A DNA stretch of 64,000 nt from G965212025 sp965215765 (GTDB lineage Bacteria > Pseudomonadota > Gammaproteobacteria > Poriferisulfidales > Oxydemutatoraceae). Under the pieces are notes generated by a model. It was not told the origin of the DNA and searched no databases. It saw only the letters and a list, made by a program, of their open reading frames with translations. The translations under genes were made by a program, and so were the position numbers. This document shows, in pieces, positions 26,917 through 36,007 of this stretch. How positions within the stretch are numbered: the first letter of the stretch is position 1; each line of letters starts with the position of its first letter. The stretch lies in assembly GCA_965215765.1 (NCBI GenBank), contig OZ244118.1, positions 186,001 through 250,000 of the forward strand. Direction: 5' to 3'.

Positions 26917-27515
26917 AATCCAATACATTGCGTCCGGTTCCAGGTCAGCGTCTGCTGAAGAAATCGGACTATGAAGTTTTTCGCGAATCCGAACAGCTGT
27001 TGGCCGAGGCAAGAGCTCAGGCTGAGGAAATAAGAAATCAGGCACGCGCCGAATACGAGGCTGAAAAAAAACGTGGCTACCAGGAAGGAGAAAAGCAGGC
27101 TCAGATGGAACTGAGCGAAAAAATGTTCGACATGGCGGCGGGCACGGTGGACTATTTTGCAAATATAGAGGGGGAAGTCACTGAAATTGTTTTGACTTCC
27201 GTCCGAAGAGTGCTGGACTCTTTCAGCGATGATGACCTGGTTGTGAAAGCTACCCGTAAAGTGCTGCATGCCTTAAGTGGCGAAAGGCACATCAAGATGC
27301 GCGTGTCTCCAGACATTGAAGAAAAGGTGACGGAACGCATTGTTGAAATCTTGGAGGGATTGCCGCACTCCACATTCCTGGAAGTGGTGTCCGACGCCCG
27401 CCTCTCAGGTTCCGGGTGTATTTTGGAAAGCGAGTTGGGAACCGTTGAGTCGAGTGTTGATTTGCAATTTCAAGCACTTGAAAAGAGCTTGAGAAAACGT
27501 TTTGAGAGAAAATAG
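26895..27515 (+). CDS. sctL: T3SS ATPase stator/regulator SctL
   Basis: 206 aa, YscL/FliH family. A charged coiled-coil (about residues 25-75, EQLLAEARAQAEEIRNQARAEY...) is followed by the C-terminal domain with VLTSVRRVLDSF, VKATRKVLHAL, MRVSPDIEE and VVSDARLSGSGCILESELGTVESSVDLQF. It connects the SctN ATPase to SctQ. Last T3SS gene in the window; ATPase, export gate, secretin and translocon genes are not here. Confidence 0.9.
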   Translation: MAHFALLKSNTLRPVPGQRLLKKSDYEVFRESEQLLAEARAQAEEIRNQARAEYEAEKKRGYQEGEKQAQMELSEKMFDMAAGTVDYFANIEGEVTEIVLTSVRRVLDSFSDDDLVVKATRKVLHALSGERHIKMRVSPDIEEKVTERIVEILEGLPHSTFLEVVSDARLSGSGCILESELGTVESSVDLQFQALEKSLRKRFERK

Positions 27516-27857
27516 AAAAGCCCCACCAGCGGCTAAATGAACTGTGGCTGGAGCCGTGATGAGACCTGGCCGTCAAATTTTGGAGCCAATGTCTGATCGC
27601 CATCCGGAAAATGAAATGTCGAGCGCAAACTCCGCCTCTAAGTGAGTTCCTCCAGAGAAAATCTTGCCGGTTGGGGGCTGACACCGGACTGGCTGTGTTG
27701 CTACGGTGGGGACAAGCCAAAGCCCCTTGTTTATGCGCTTGCCTTGGTCGGGGTTTGTCGCGCCCCGAAACGAGCCGGGAACAAGTTTTTTGGATATATG
27801 GCTACAATGGCTTGTTTCAGGTGACATTCCTGAACCCTGATCTCTCCAACGCCAAGA
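27516..27857 (+). other. Intergenic region sctL / tadA without a gene
   Basis: 342 bp. A short open frame (27642-27824, about 60 codons) has no recognisable family and no ribosome site. No repeat array or clear terminator hairpin with a T tract is seen. I find nothing to annotate. Confidence 0.5.
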
Positions 27858-28334
27858 ATGGTGCAAAAAGACGAATATTTCATGCAACTCGCTTATGATC
27901 AGGCACTGAAGGCCGAACGCGAGGGGGAAGTGCCGGTCGGAGCTGTGGTGGTGCATGGAGAAAAGCTGATCGCTTGCGGGCACAACCTGACTGTTTTTAA
28001 TCACGATGCATCTGCGCACGCCGAAATTATGGCTCTGCGTTCTGCCGGTCATGCCCGCTCCAATCACCGTTTGGCAGGATGTGAGCTTTTTGTAACTTTG
28101 GAACCCTGCGTGATGTGCCTTGGCGCAATTGTCCAAGCCCGTTTGAAGCGTGTGGTCTTCGGAGCCACGGATCCTAAAAGCGGATCGCTTGGAGGTGCTC
28201 TTGACCTGCGTGACAGCCATGCTTTCAATCACGAGATTCAAGTCAACAGTGGCATACTCGCCGCGCAATGTGGCAACCTCCTTGAAAAGTTTTTTCTGTC
28301 CCGCCGCAAAAAAAAGCACAAACAAAAGCTCTGA
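27858..28334 (+). CDS. tadA: tRNA-specific adenosine deaminase
   Basis: Converts A34 to inosine in tRNA-Arg(ACG). Zinc-site motifs are present: HAEIMALR (His and catalytic Glu) and the PCVMC cysteine pair in TLEPCVMCLGAIVQAR. Also QALKAEREGEVPVGAVVV at the start and KSGSLGGALDL downstream, as in TadA. 158 aa is normal. It has a basic C-terminal tail (SRRKKKHKQKL). Confidence 0.95.
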   Translation: MVQKDEYFMQLAYDQALKAEREGEVPVGAVVVHGEKLIACGHNLTVFNHDASAHAEIMALRSAGHARSNHRLAGCELFVTLEPCVMCLGAIVQARLKRVVFGATDPKSGSLGGALDLRDSHAFNHEIQVNSGILAAQCGNLLEKFFLSRRKKKHKQKL

Positions 28335-28448
28335 GCTATAATGTGTAGCGTAAAAGGTCGTGGCAGCTTCATCCTTGGCAGAAAAAATGAAAGGGGAGCA
28401 GTCTCGGGCTAAGTAAGGAGTTAACTCTACACAACGAGCGGATTGATT

Positions 28449-29120
28449 ATGGTTTCACTGGACGCATTCATTTCTGCCTGCCAGCAGGCAAGAGAAACAG
28501 GAGGGGACATCCGCATCAATCAGTCAGGTGTTCCCTATCACACCACTAGCCGGTTGCCGCGTTTCATGGCCAAGTTGGTAATGTGGTTCAAGGATCGGTG
28601 TGCGCCAAAAAGAGCCGCGCGGGAATACGAGGAAGTCACAAAAAACTTGAATGCCTATATTCAAGAAAACAGATTGCAGCCCGATTCCATGATTCCCCAG
28701 CCCCAGATCAGGCACAATTCAGGACGGGAAGCCTTTCTTGAAGACTTGGATGGGTATCTGCGCGAGGTCAAAGTGGTCAAGGATGACCGCTCTCGCGTTG
28801 TTGTCTTGCGAAGCTATTTTGATACTCTTGATTCTATGGTGGGATCAAGCAAAGGGGATGTTAATGGCGTGCAAAGGCGTAGAAACTTTGAAAACTTCTG
28901 TCGCAGCATCCATGAGGGAGGTCGGTATAACGATGATAGCGGGGAACTCCACTTCCGGTATATTGCCAGCGCCTACGAGATGAGTGCCCACACGCCTGAG
29001 AGCATAAAAGGAAAGACAAGCCGGTTGGATTCCTTGCGCTCTATTCCCAGGGGCGAGAGTGATACCCTTGTAAACGACTACCACAAAATTACCAGCCGGG
29101 ACACCGAGACCGAGCTATAG
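28449..29120 (+). CDS. Protein of unknown function (223 aa)
   Basis: No recognised family. No signal peptide or membrane helix; charged, mostly helical in appearance, with a basic stretch FMAKLVMWFKDRCAPKRAAREYEEV near the N-terminus and a polar N-terminal 30 residues (SLDAFISACQQARETGGDIRINQSG). It has its own upstream region with a TATAAT box at 28337-28342 (weak -35). Because it is soluble, orphan and 1 kb from the T3SS genes, a secreted effector is possible, but nothing proves it. ATG at 28449 is preferred over TTG at 28443. Confidence 0.65.
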   Translation: MVSLDAFISACQQARETGGDIRINQSGVPYHTTSRLPRFMAKLVMWFKDRCAPKRAAREYEEVTKNLNAYIQENRLQPDSMIPQPQIRHNSGREAFLEDLDGYLREVKVVKDDRSRVVVLRSYFDTLDSMVGSSKGDVNGVQRRRNFENFCRSIHEGGRYNDDSGELHFRYIASAYEMSAHTPESIKGKTSRLDSLRSIPRGESDTLVNDYHKITSRDTETEL

Positions 29121-29343
29121 CTTCTTCTCGTCTTCTGTCGAAACAGCCGAAGATCGACACAGAAAAAACCTGAGAAACAATGGAATGCCCGCATTCTTCC
29201 TGTGTTTTCTTGCGGCACATCGGTGACCCCGAAAAGAGGTGACAGGCGTACGCTTGGCCGAAGGACTATGGTTTCGGCGTGTGCAGAAACATCACGCGAG
29301 CTGTTGCCTTTAAGGGCATAAGAATTTTACAGAACCTTAAAAA

Positions 29344-30114
29344 ATGCGCATCATCTCTCTTAACGCCAACGGGATCCGGGCTGCTGCGCGCAAGGGGTTT
29401 TTCCAGTGGCTCTCACGGCAACGTGCGGACATAGTTTGCTTGCAAGAAATCCGGGCACAAGTCGAGCAAATTGTTGAGCCGATTTATCACCCCAAGTCTT
29501 ACCATTGCAAGTATTTGCCGTCTGCGCTCAAAAAGGGCTACAGCGGAGTTGCTGTGTTTTCTCGCATCCAGCCTGAAGACTGGGTCGAAAAATTCGGGAG
29601 CGTGGAGTTTGATAACGATGGTCGCTATCTGGAGGCTCGATTCCCCGAATTTTCCGTGATCTCCCTTTATATGCCTTCCGGCTCATCAGCGCCTGAGAGG
29701 CAGGAAGCCAAGTATCGCTTTATGGACACTTTTGAACACTTGCTGCAATCTTTCCGTAATACCGGGCGGCACTACATTATTTGTGGCGACTGGAACATTG
29801 CGCACAAAGAGGTGGACTTGAAAAACTGGCGCGGGAACCTGAAAAATTCCGGGTTTCTTCCCGAAGAACGTAGCTGGATGGATCACGTTTTATACGAACT
29901 GGGCTTTAACGATGCCTTTCGCGAAGTTTGCCCGCTCACTGACCAATATACCTGGTGGTCAAACCGTGGGCAGGCGCGTGCGAACAATGTTGGGTGGCGC
30001 ATCGATTACCAGATTACATCGCCTGGATTAAAAGGAAAATCCCTCAGCGCCCGTATTTACAAGGGGAAGTTTTTTTCTGACCATGCTCCTCTGATCTTAG
30101 ACTACGCCATTTAG
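29344..30114 (+). CDS. xth: Exodeoxyribonuclease III
   Basis: AP endonuclease and 3'-exonuclease of base excision repair. Family motifs in order: MRIISLNANGIRAA (metal Asn), DIVCLQEIRA (metal Glu), GYSGVAVFSR, GDWNIAH (catalytic Asp and Asn), WWSNRGQARANNVGWRIDYQI and SDHAPLI (catalytic His). 256 aa matches the family. About 220 bp without a gene lie upstream. Followed after 15 nt by ampG. Confidence 0.95.
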   Translation: MRIISLNANGIRAAARKGFFQWLSRQRADIVCLQEIRAQVEQIVEPIYHPKSYHCKYLPSALKKGYSGVAVFSRIQPEDWVEKFGSVEFDNDGRYLEARFPEFSVISLYMPSGSSAPERQEAKYRFMDTFEHLLQSFRNTGRHYIICGDWNIAHKEVDLKNWRGNLKNSGFLPEERSWMDHVLYELGFNDAFREVCPLTDQYTWWSNRGQARANNVGWRIDYQITSPGLKGKSLSARIYKGKFFSDHAPLILDYAI

Positions 30115-30129
30115 CCTTCAGCCTTATAA

Positions 30130-31512
30130 ATGGGAACCGGCATAGGGACACGCAGCTGGGGGGAAGCGTTTAGCGTTTATCGCCAGCCATGCGTTATTTC
30201 CATGCTCTTTCTGGGTTTTTCTGCCGGTGTTCCCTATCTCTTGGTCTTTTCAACCCTCTCAGCCTGGTTAACTGAGGAAGGACTGAGCCGAACCGCGATC
30301 GGCTTTTTCAGCTGGGTGGGCATCACCTATTCGATAAAAGTTTTTTGGGCTCCATTTATAGATCATTTGCGCCTGCCATTTCTGCATCAATGGTTGGGTC
30401 GCCGCCGCTCCTGGATGTTGTTGTCTCAGTTATGTGTTGCCGCCAGCTTGCTGTCCCTGACTTTGGTTGATCCGCAGGAAGAATTGGTTCTTTTTGCCGC
30501 GCTGGCAGTTCTGGTTGCTTTTGCTTCCGCGACTCAAGACGTTGTCGTGGACGCTTACCGTATCGAGGCTTCCGAAATACGTTACCAGGGAGCCATGGCC
30601 ACAAGCTACATATTGGGGTATCGGCTGGCCTTGCTCAGCTCGGGAGCCGGAGCACTTTTGCTGGCTGATCAGTACGGATGGTCGCTGGCATACACGGCTA
30701 TGGCGGGAAGCATGCTGGTCGGCATCGTCACGGTGCTGGTTATCGCAGAACCAGGTGGCGACACGAAGAAGTTCCATCCTCGTTCCGAAGACCAAGGACA
30801 TGAATCTCCGGGTCGAGTTGCCAAAAGTCCCGCTGGTTGGGTATTAGGCGCATTGGTCGAACCCGTTTCTGATTTTTTCAGACGCTACGGACGACAGGCA
30901 TTACTGATACTGCTTTTTGTCGGGCTGTACCGTATCAGCGACATCACGTTGGGTGTTATGGCAAATCCGTTCTACCTGGACTCCGGCTACAGCAAAACAG
31001 AAATCGCCGAAGTCAGCAAACTGTTTGGCTTTTTCATGACTATCGCCGGGGCAGCTTTGGGCGGTGTGCTGGTTGTACGCTTTGGCGTGGCGAAAATTTT
31101 GTTTTTAGGGGCACTGCTTATTGCCACCACAAATCTGTTATTTGTCGTGTTGGCGGGTATGGGGCCAGACTTGGGCATGCTCGCCTTGGTCATCAGTGCT
31201 GACAATTTAAGCGGCGGTCTCGCCACCACTGCCTTTATCGCTTATTTGTCCAGCCTGACAAGTGCGTCTCATACAGCGACGCAATACGCGCTGTTCAGCT
31301 CGCTGATGACTTTGCCAGCGAAGTTCATCGGCGGTTTTTCCGGTCTGCTGGTTGACGGCTTCGGAGGCTACCCGCTGTTTTTTATCTATACCGCAGCAAT
31401 GGGGACTCCCGCCATACTGATTTCTTACTGGCTCTGCCGCGAATCAGCCAAGCAGCAAGCGACTGATGACTCGCAGGCGAAGCTCGCAAACACGATTCAC
31501 CGAGACCCTTGA
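30130..31512 (+). CDS. ampG: Muropeptide transporter AmpG (MFS)
   Basis: Inner-membrane permease, 460 aa, about 12 hydrophobic segments. AmpG signatures: GFSAGVPYLLVFSTLSAWL, GLSRTAIGFFSWVGITYSIKVFWAPFIDHL, LGRRRSW and FASATQDVVVDAYRIE. It imports GlcNAc-anhydroMurNAc peptides from the periplasm for AmpD, whose gene is at 10575-11141. Its stop overlaps the dtd start. Confidence 0.92.
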   Translation: MGTGIGTRSWGEAFSVYRQPCVISMLFLGFSAGVPYLLVFSTLSAWLTEEGLSRTAIGFFSWVGITYSIKVFWAPFIDHLRLPFLHQWLGRRRSWMLLSQLCVAASLLSLTLVDPQEELVLFAALAVLVAFASATQDVVVDAYRIEASEIRYQGAMATSYILGYRLALLSSGAGALLLADQYGWSLAYTAMAGSMLVGIVTVLVIAEPGGDTKKFHPRSEDQGHESPGRVAKSPAGWVLGALVEPVSDFFRRYGRQALLILLFVGLYRISDITLGVMANPFYLDSGYSKTEIAEVSKLFGFFMTIAGAALGGVLVVRFGVAKILFLGALLIATTNLLFVVLAGMGPDLGMLALVISADNLSGGLATTAFIAYLSSLTSASHTATQYALFSSLMTLPAKFIGGFSGLLVDGFGGYPLFFIYTAAMGTPAILISYWLCRESAKQQATDDSQAKLANTIHRDP

Positions 31513-31946
31513 TTGCACTTCTGCAAGCGGTGTCGCGTGCATCGCTCCTGACAAAGCAAGGAGACTGTGCCGAAATAGGGCGAGGACTTCTGGTTTTCCT
31601 CGCTGTGGAAAAACAAGACGCTGAACTGGATTGCAAGCGACTTGCAAAGCGCATTCTGTCATTTCGCCTGTTTGCGGACGAGGACGGAAAAACCAACCTG
31701 AGCGTAGTTGACGTCAATGGTGCGATACTGCTGGTTCCACAATTTACGCTTGGAGCCAACACGCACAAAGGAAACCGACCCGGCTTTGGCAACAGTGCTC
31801 CGCCAAGTGAGGCGCGGCGGCTTTTTCAACTCACTGCCCGCTTGCTGGACGAAAACGAGCTAACGACGCATACCGGATACTTTGGTGAATTTATGAGGGT
31901 GGAACTGGTGAATGAAGGCCCCACTACGTATCTGCTGAAGAGCTGA
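31509..31946 (+). CDS. dtd: D-aminoacyl-tRNA deacylase
   Basis: Removes D-amino acids wrongly attached to tRNA. N-terminus MIALLQAVSRASL and the C-terminal RVELVNEGPTTYLL with the Gly-cisPro GPTT motif fit Dtd. The SQFTL motif reads PQFTLGA; the catalytic Thr is kept but Ser is Pro. 145 aa is normal. The start is TTG, overlapping the ampG stop (TTGA). Its 3' half (from 31758) is the source of the array that follows. Confidence 0.93.
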   Translation: MIALLQAVSRASLLTKQGDCAEIGRGLLVFLAVEKQDAELDCKRLAKRILSFRLFADEDGKTNLSVVDVNGAILLVPQFTLGANTHKGNRPGFGNSAPPSEARRLFQLTARLLDENELTTHTGYFGEFMRVELVNEGPTTYLLKS

Positions 31947-34340
31947 GCCAAAAAGTGTTGTCTGTATGGGGAATCAAAGTCTGCGGAACATCTTGCCGAA
32001 CTGTGCCGAGCGAGGTTTGGACATCATCTTTCGCACCTTCAGAGATCTGCGCACAAAGGAAACCGACCCGGCTTTGGCAACAGTGCTCCGCCAAGTGAGG
32101 CGCGGCGGATTTTTCAACTCACTGCCCGCTTGCTGGACGAAAGCGAGCCAACTACGCACACCGGATACTTTGGTGAATTTTATGAGGGTGGATCTGGTGA
32201 ATAAAGACCCCACCACGTATCTGCTGAAAAGCTGAGCCAAAAAGTGTTGTCTGTATGGGGAATCAAAATCCGCGGAACATCTTGCCGAACTGTGCAGAGC
32301 GCGGTTTGGACATCATCTTTCGCACCTTCAGAGAGCTGCGCACAAAGGAACCTGACCCGGCTTTGGCAACAGTGCTCCGCCAAGTGAGGCGCGGCGGCTT
32401 TTTCAACTCACTGCCCGCTTGCTGGACGAAAGCGAGCTAACTACGCATACCGGATACTTTGGTAAATTTATGAGGGTGGAGCTGGTGAATGAAGGCCCCA
32501 CCACGTACCTGCTGAAAAGCTGAGCCAAAAAGAGTTGTCTGTATGGGAAATCAAAATCCGCGGAACATCTTGCCGAACTGTGCCGAGCGAGGTTTGGACA
32601 TCATCTTTCGCACCTTCAGAGATCTGCGCACAAAGGAAACCGACCCGGCTTTGGCAACAGTGCTCCGCCAAGTGAGGCGCGGCGGCTTTTTCAACTCACT
32701 GCCCGCCTGCTGGACGAAAGCGAACTAACTACGCATACCGGATACTTTGGTAAATTTTATGAGGGTGGAGCTGGTAAATGAAGGCTCTACCACGTATCTG
32801 CTGAATAGCTGAGCCAAAAAGTGTTGTCTGTATGGGGAATCAAAATCCGCGGAACATCTTGCCGAACTGTGCAGAGCGCGGTTTGGACATCATCTTTCGC
32901 ACCTTCAGAGAGCTGCGCACAAAGGAACCTGACCCGGCTTTGGCAACAGTGCTCCGCCAAGTGAGGCGCGGCGGCTTTTTCAACTCACTGCCCGCTTGCT
33001 GGACGAAAGCGAGCTAACGACGCATACCGGATACTTTGGTGAATTTATGAGGGTGGAGCTGGTGAATGAAGGCCCCACCACGTATCTGCTGAAAAGCTGA
33101 GCCAAAAAGTGTTGTCTGTATGGGGAATCAAAGTCCGCGGAACATCTTGCCGAACGTGCAGAGCGCGGTTTGGACATCATCTTTCGCACCTTCAGAGATC
33201 TGCGCACAAAGGAAACCGACCCAGCTTTGGCAACAGTGCTCCGCCAAGTGAGGCGCGGCGGCTTTTTCAACTCACTGCCCGCTTGCTGGACGAAAGCGAG
33301 CTAACGACGCATACCGGATACTTTGGTAAATTTATGAGGGTGGAGCTGGTGAATGAAGGGCCCACTACGTATCTGCTGAATAGCTGAGCCAAAAAGTGTT
33401 GTCTGTATGGGGAATCAAAATCTGCGGAACATCTTGCCGAACTGTGCAGAGCGCGGTTTGGACATCATCTTTCGCACCTTCAGAGATCTGCGCACAAAGG
33501 AAACCGACCCAGCTTTGGCAACAGTGCTCCGCCAAGTGAGGCGCGGCGGCTTTTTCAACTCACTGCCCGCTTGCTGGACGAAAGCGAGCTAACGACGCAT
33601 ACCGGATACTTTGGTAAATTTTATGAGGGTGGATCTGGTGAATGAAGGGCCCACTACGTATCTGCTGAATAGCTGAGCCAGAAAGTGTTGTCTGTATGGG
33701 GAATCAAAGTCTGCGGAACATCTTGCCGAACTGTGCCGAGCGAGGTTTGGACATCATCTTTCGCACCTTCGGAGATCTGCGCACAAAGGAAACCGGCCCA
33801 GCTTTGGCAACAGTGCTCCGCCAAGTGAGGCGCGGCGGATTTTTCAACTCACTGCCCGCTTGCTGGACGAAAGCGAGCTAACGACGCGTACCGGATACTT
33901 TTGTAAATTTTATGAGGGTGGAGCTGGTGAATGAAGGCCCTACCACGTATCTGCTGAAAAGCTGAGCCAAAAAGTGTTGTCTGTATGGGGAATCAAAATC
34001 TGCGGAACATCTTGCCGAACTGTGCAGAGCGCGGTTTGGACATAATCTTTCGCACCTTCAGAGAGCTGTGCACAAAGGAAACCGACCCGGCTTTGGCAAC
34101 AGTGCTCCGCCAAGTGAGGCGCGGCGGCTTTTTCAACTCACTGCCCGCTTGTTGGACGAAAGCGAGCTAACGACGCGTACCGGATACTTTGGTAAATTTT
34201 ATGAGGGTGGAGCTGGTGAATGAAGAGCCCACCACGTATCTGCTGAATAGCTGAGCCAAAAAGTGTTGTCTGTATGGGAAATCAAAATCCGCGGAACATC
34301 TTGCCGAACTGTGCCGAGCGAGGTTTGGACATCATCTTTC
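31758..34340 (+). repeat. 289-bp tandem array of the dtd / ffh convergent ends
   Basis: Between convergent dtd (+) and ffh (-), a unit with the 3' half of dtd (about 190 bp) and the last 100 bp around the ffh stop is repeated. dtd-type stops fall at 31946 (true), 32235, 32523, 32812, 33100, 33387, 33676, 33965 and 34253; a GTATGGG(G/A)AATCAAA marker recurs at 31966, 32255, 32543, 32832, 33119, 33407, 33696, 33985 and 34273: spacing 287-289 bp. So eight extra copies. They are about 95-98% alike. Short recurring ORFs (61 codons from each marker ATG) have no ribosome site; I do not call them genes. Nothing else is seen in 31947-34281. Confidence 0.95.
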
Positions 34341-35610
34341 GTACCTGAGAGAGCTGCGCAATCAAGCGGTTGATATCTTGTAACTGCGTCCCGGAGCCGG
34401 CCGCAATCCGTCGTTTTCGTGAGGCTTTAAGAAGCTCGGGCTTACGTCGTTCCAGAGGGGTCATGGAATCAATCATCGCCGAAAAAACGCGCATGTCTTT
34501 TTCCGCAGATGCCAGCTGCGCCTTGTTCAGGTTTCCTCGACCCATTTGTGGGAGATGAGAAAGCAAAGTCCCCAGACTGCTCTGTTTTCTTACCGCTTCA
34601 AACTGCTTGCGCAAGTCGTTGAAATTCAATTGTTGCCTGGAAGCCGTCTTCTTAAGGTCACGAGGCTTGGTGGGCATAAGCTGTCGATTCATCTGATCCA
34701 TGAAACCTTTCATATCACCCATGCCAAGCACTCTTGAGGCAATACGGTCGGGGTAGAAGACTTCCATGTCTTCCAGTTTTTCACCGCTGGAAATCAGCTT
34801 TATCGGGGTTCCGGTAACCTCTTTCACTGACAATGCGGCTCCACCTTGTGCGTCTCCGTCTGCTTTGGTCAAAACAATCCCCGTCAGCTTCAGGTGCCGG
34901 GAAAAGTTTTGTACCTCGCTCACCGCACTTTGTCCCATCATGCTGTCCATGACAAAAAGTACTTCGCTGGGCTTGACGTGCTCTACGATGCCGGACAACT
35001 CCGCTGCTTCCCTGTCGCCAATATTGGGGTGGCCTGCTGTGTCCATAAGCAAAACATCTACCAGTTGTTTCCTGGCGGCGGCAAAAGTTTCCCGAGCCAC
35101 GTCCGTCGCCGTTTCAAACGGCTCCGGGTCTATAAAGCCGGCATCTGCCTGCTTCGCCAACACCTGTAGCTGTCTGGCAGCAGCCGGACGGCGCTTGTCA
35201 CAACTGGTCACGGCAACCAGTTTTTTGTGCCTGTTTTTGAAATGCATGGCAATTTTGGCGCAGGCTGTGGTTTTACCCGAACCTTGCGGGCCGACGAGTA
35301 AAATGACTGCAGGCGACAAAACGTTGGTGTTTAGCGCCACTCGCTTATTCCCTATGAGTGCCGTCAGCTTATCGCGGATCTCTTTTGCCAGCAGGCTGCC
35401 GGGGTTCATTTTCTGAGCAAGCTTCTTTTGCCTGACCGCCACACGGATCTTTTCCGTCAAAGACTTGACAACCGGAAGCGCGACGTCTGCGTCAAGAAGA
35501 ACCCTGCGCAATTCGCGCAATAAAGACTCGAGTAACTCGTCATTCAGGCGCCCGCTGTCACGTAGCCGGGAAATCGTTTTGCTGAGCTTCTCGGTCAGTG
35601 CGTCAAACAT
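34282..35610 (-). CDS. ffh: Signal recognition particle protein Ffh
   Basis: GTPase that targets nascent membrane proteins with 4.5S RNA. N domain to about residue 85; G domain with GPQGSGKTT (about 107-115), DTAG and TKADGDAQGGAAL; M domain with SMTPLERRKPELLKASRKRRIAAGSGTQLQDINRLI. 442 aa; the C-terminus (RKMMSKPRSAQFGKMFRGF) is a little shorter and less Met-rich than in E. coli. Its 3' end lies in the last unit of the dtd/ffh array, so its final codons exist in eight more antisense copies. Confidence 0.94.
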   Translation of the reverse strand: MFDALTEKLSKTISRLRDSGRLNDELLESLLRELRRVLLDADVALPVVKSLTEKIRVAVRQKKLAQKMNPGSLLAKEIRDKLTALIGNKRVALNTNVLSPAVILLVGPQGSGKTTACAKIAMHFKNRHKKLVAVTSCDKRRPAAARQLQVLAKQADAGFIDPEPFETATDVARETFAAARKQLVDVLLMDTAGHPNIGDREAAELSGIVEHVKPSEVLFVMDSMMGQSAVSEVQNFSRHLKLTGIVLTKADGDAQGGAALSVKEVTGTPIKLISSGEKLEDMEVFYPDRIASRVLGMGDMKGFMDQMNRQLMPTKPRDLKKTASRQQLNFNDLRKQFEAVRKQSSLGTLLSHLPQMGRGNLNKAQLASAEKDMRVFSAMIDSMTPLERRKPELLKASRKRRIAAGSGTQLQDINRLIAQLSQVRKMMSKPRSAQFGKMFRGF

Positions 35611-36007
35611 CGGGCGTGAACCAATAGTGAAGAATCATGAAAGCAGTTATGCACGGTGATTGGAAAAATAACATCGGGTGGATTGTAGCCCAGCCCGTTT
35701 TCGAAGAGGCATCCGGTGAGTCAAAGGGCGAGGGGAGCTATAGCAGGGAATGAGCCGCCTTGTGCTTGACAGAAACATTCTGACATTTGCTTCCATAAGC
35801 GAATGAGCACCCGGTGCTCCCTGAAATCCTTTTGTCAGCACAGGTTCATGACCTCCATTTCGGCGACCGGGTCGCGACTCGTTCACAAAAACATGCTACT
35901 ATCGTGTGCCGTGCCAAGCGTAACCGAGGAGCGTTGTTCATTCGTCGTCCTGGTTACGTGGTTCAAAACCCCGATATCTACAAAATCAGAAATATGAGGA
36001 GATTTTT
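35611..36007. other. Divergent intergenic region ffh / glnA
   Basis: 397 bp without a gene. It should hold the ffh (minus) and glnA (plus) promoters. The only striking element is a palindrome at 35805-35819. I looked for a sigma54 -24/-12 site upstream of glnA and found none. AGGAG lies 8 nt before the glnA ATG. Confidence 0.5.
35805..35819. promoter_or_regulatory. Perfect 15-bp palindrome upstream of glnA
   Basis: GAGCACC-C-GGTGCTC, about 190 bp before the glnA ATG. It resembles half sites of nitrogen regulator operators (GCAC...GTGC), but the gap between half sites is 3 nt, not the 7 nt of known NtrC sites, so the identity of any binding protein is open. Confidence 0.35.

Noticed and set aside
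27642..27824. 60-codon ORF between sctL and tadA
   Set aside because: No ribosome site, family or conserved feature; chance frame.
31966..34170. Seven near-identical 61-codon ORFs starting MGNQ in the dtd/ffh array
   Set aside because: They read antisense ffh and out-of-frame dtd, lack ribosome sites and are alike only because the array is young.
35805..35819. NtrC operator and sigma54 promoter for glnA
   Set aside because: The palindrome has the wrong half-site spacing for NtrC, and no -24/-12 element was found before glnA.
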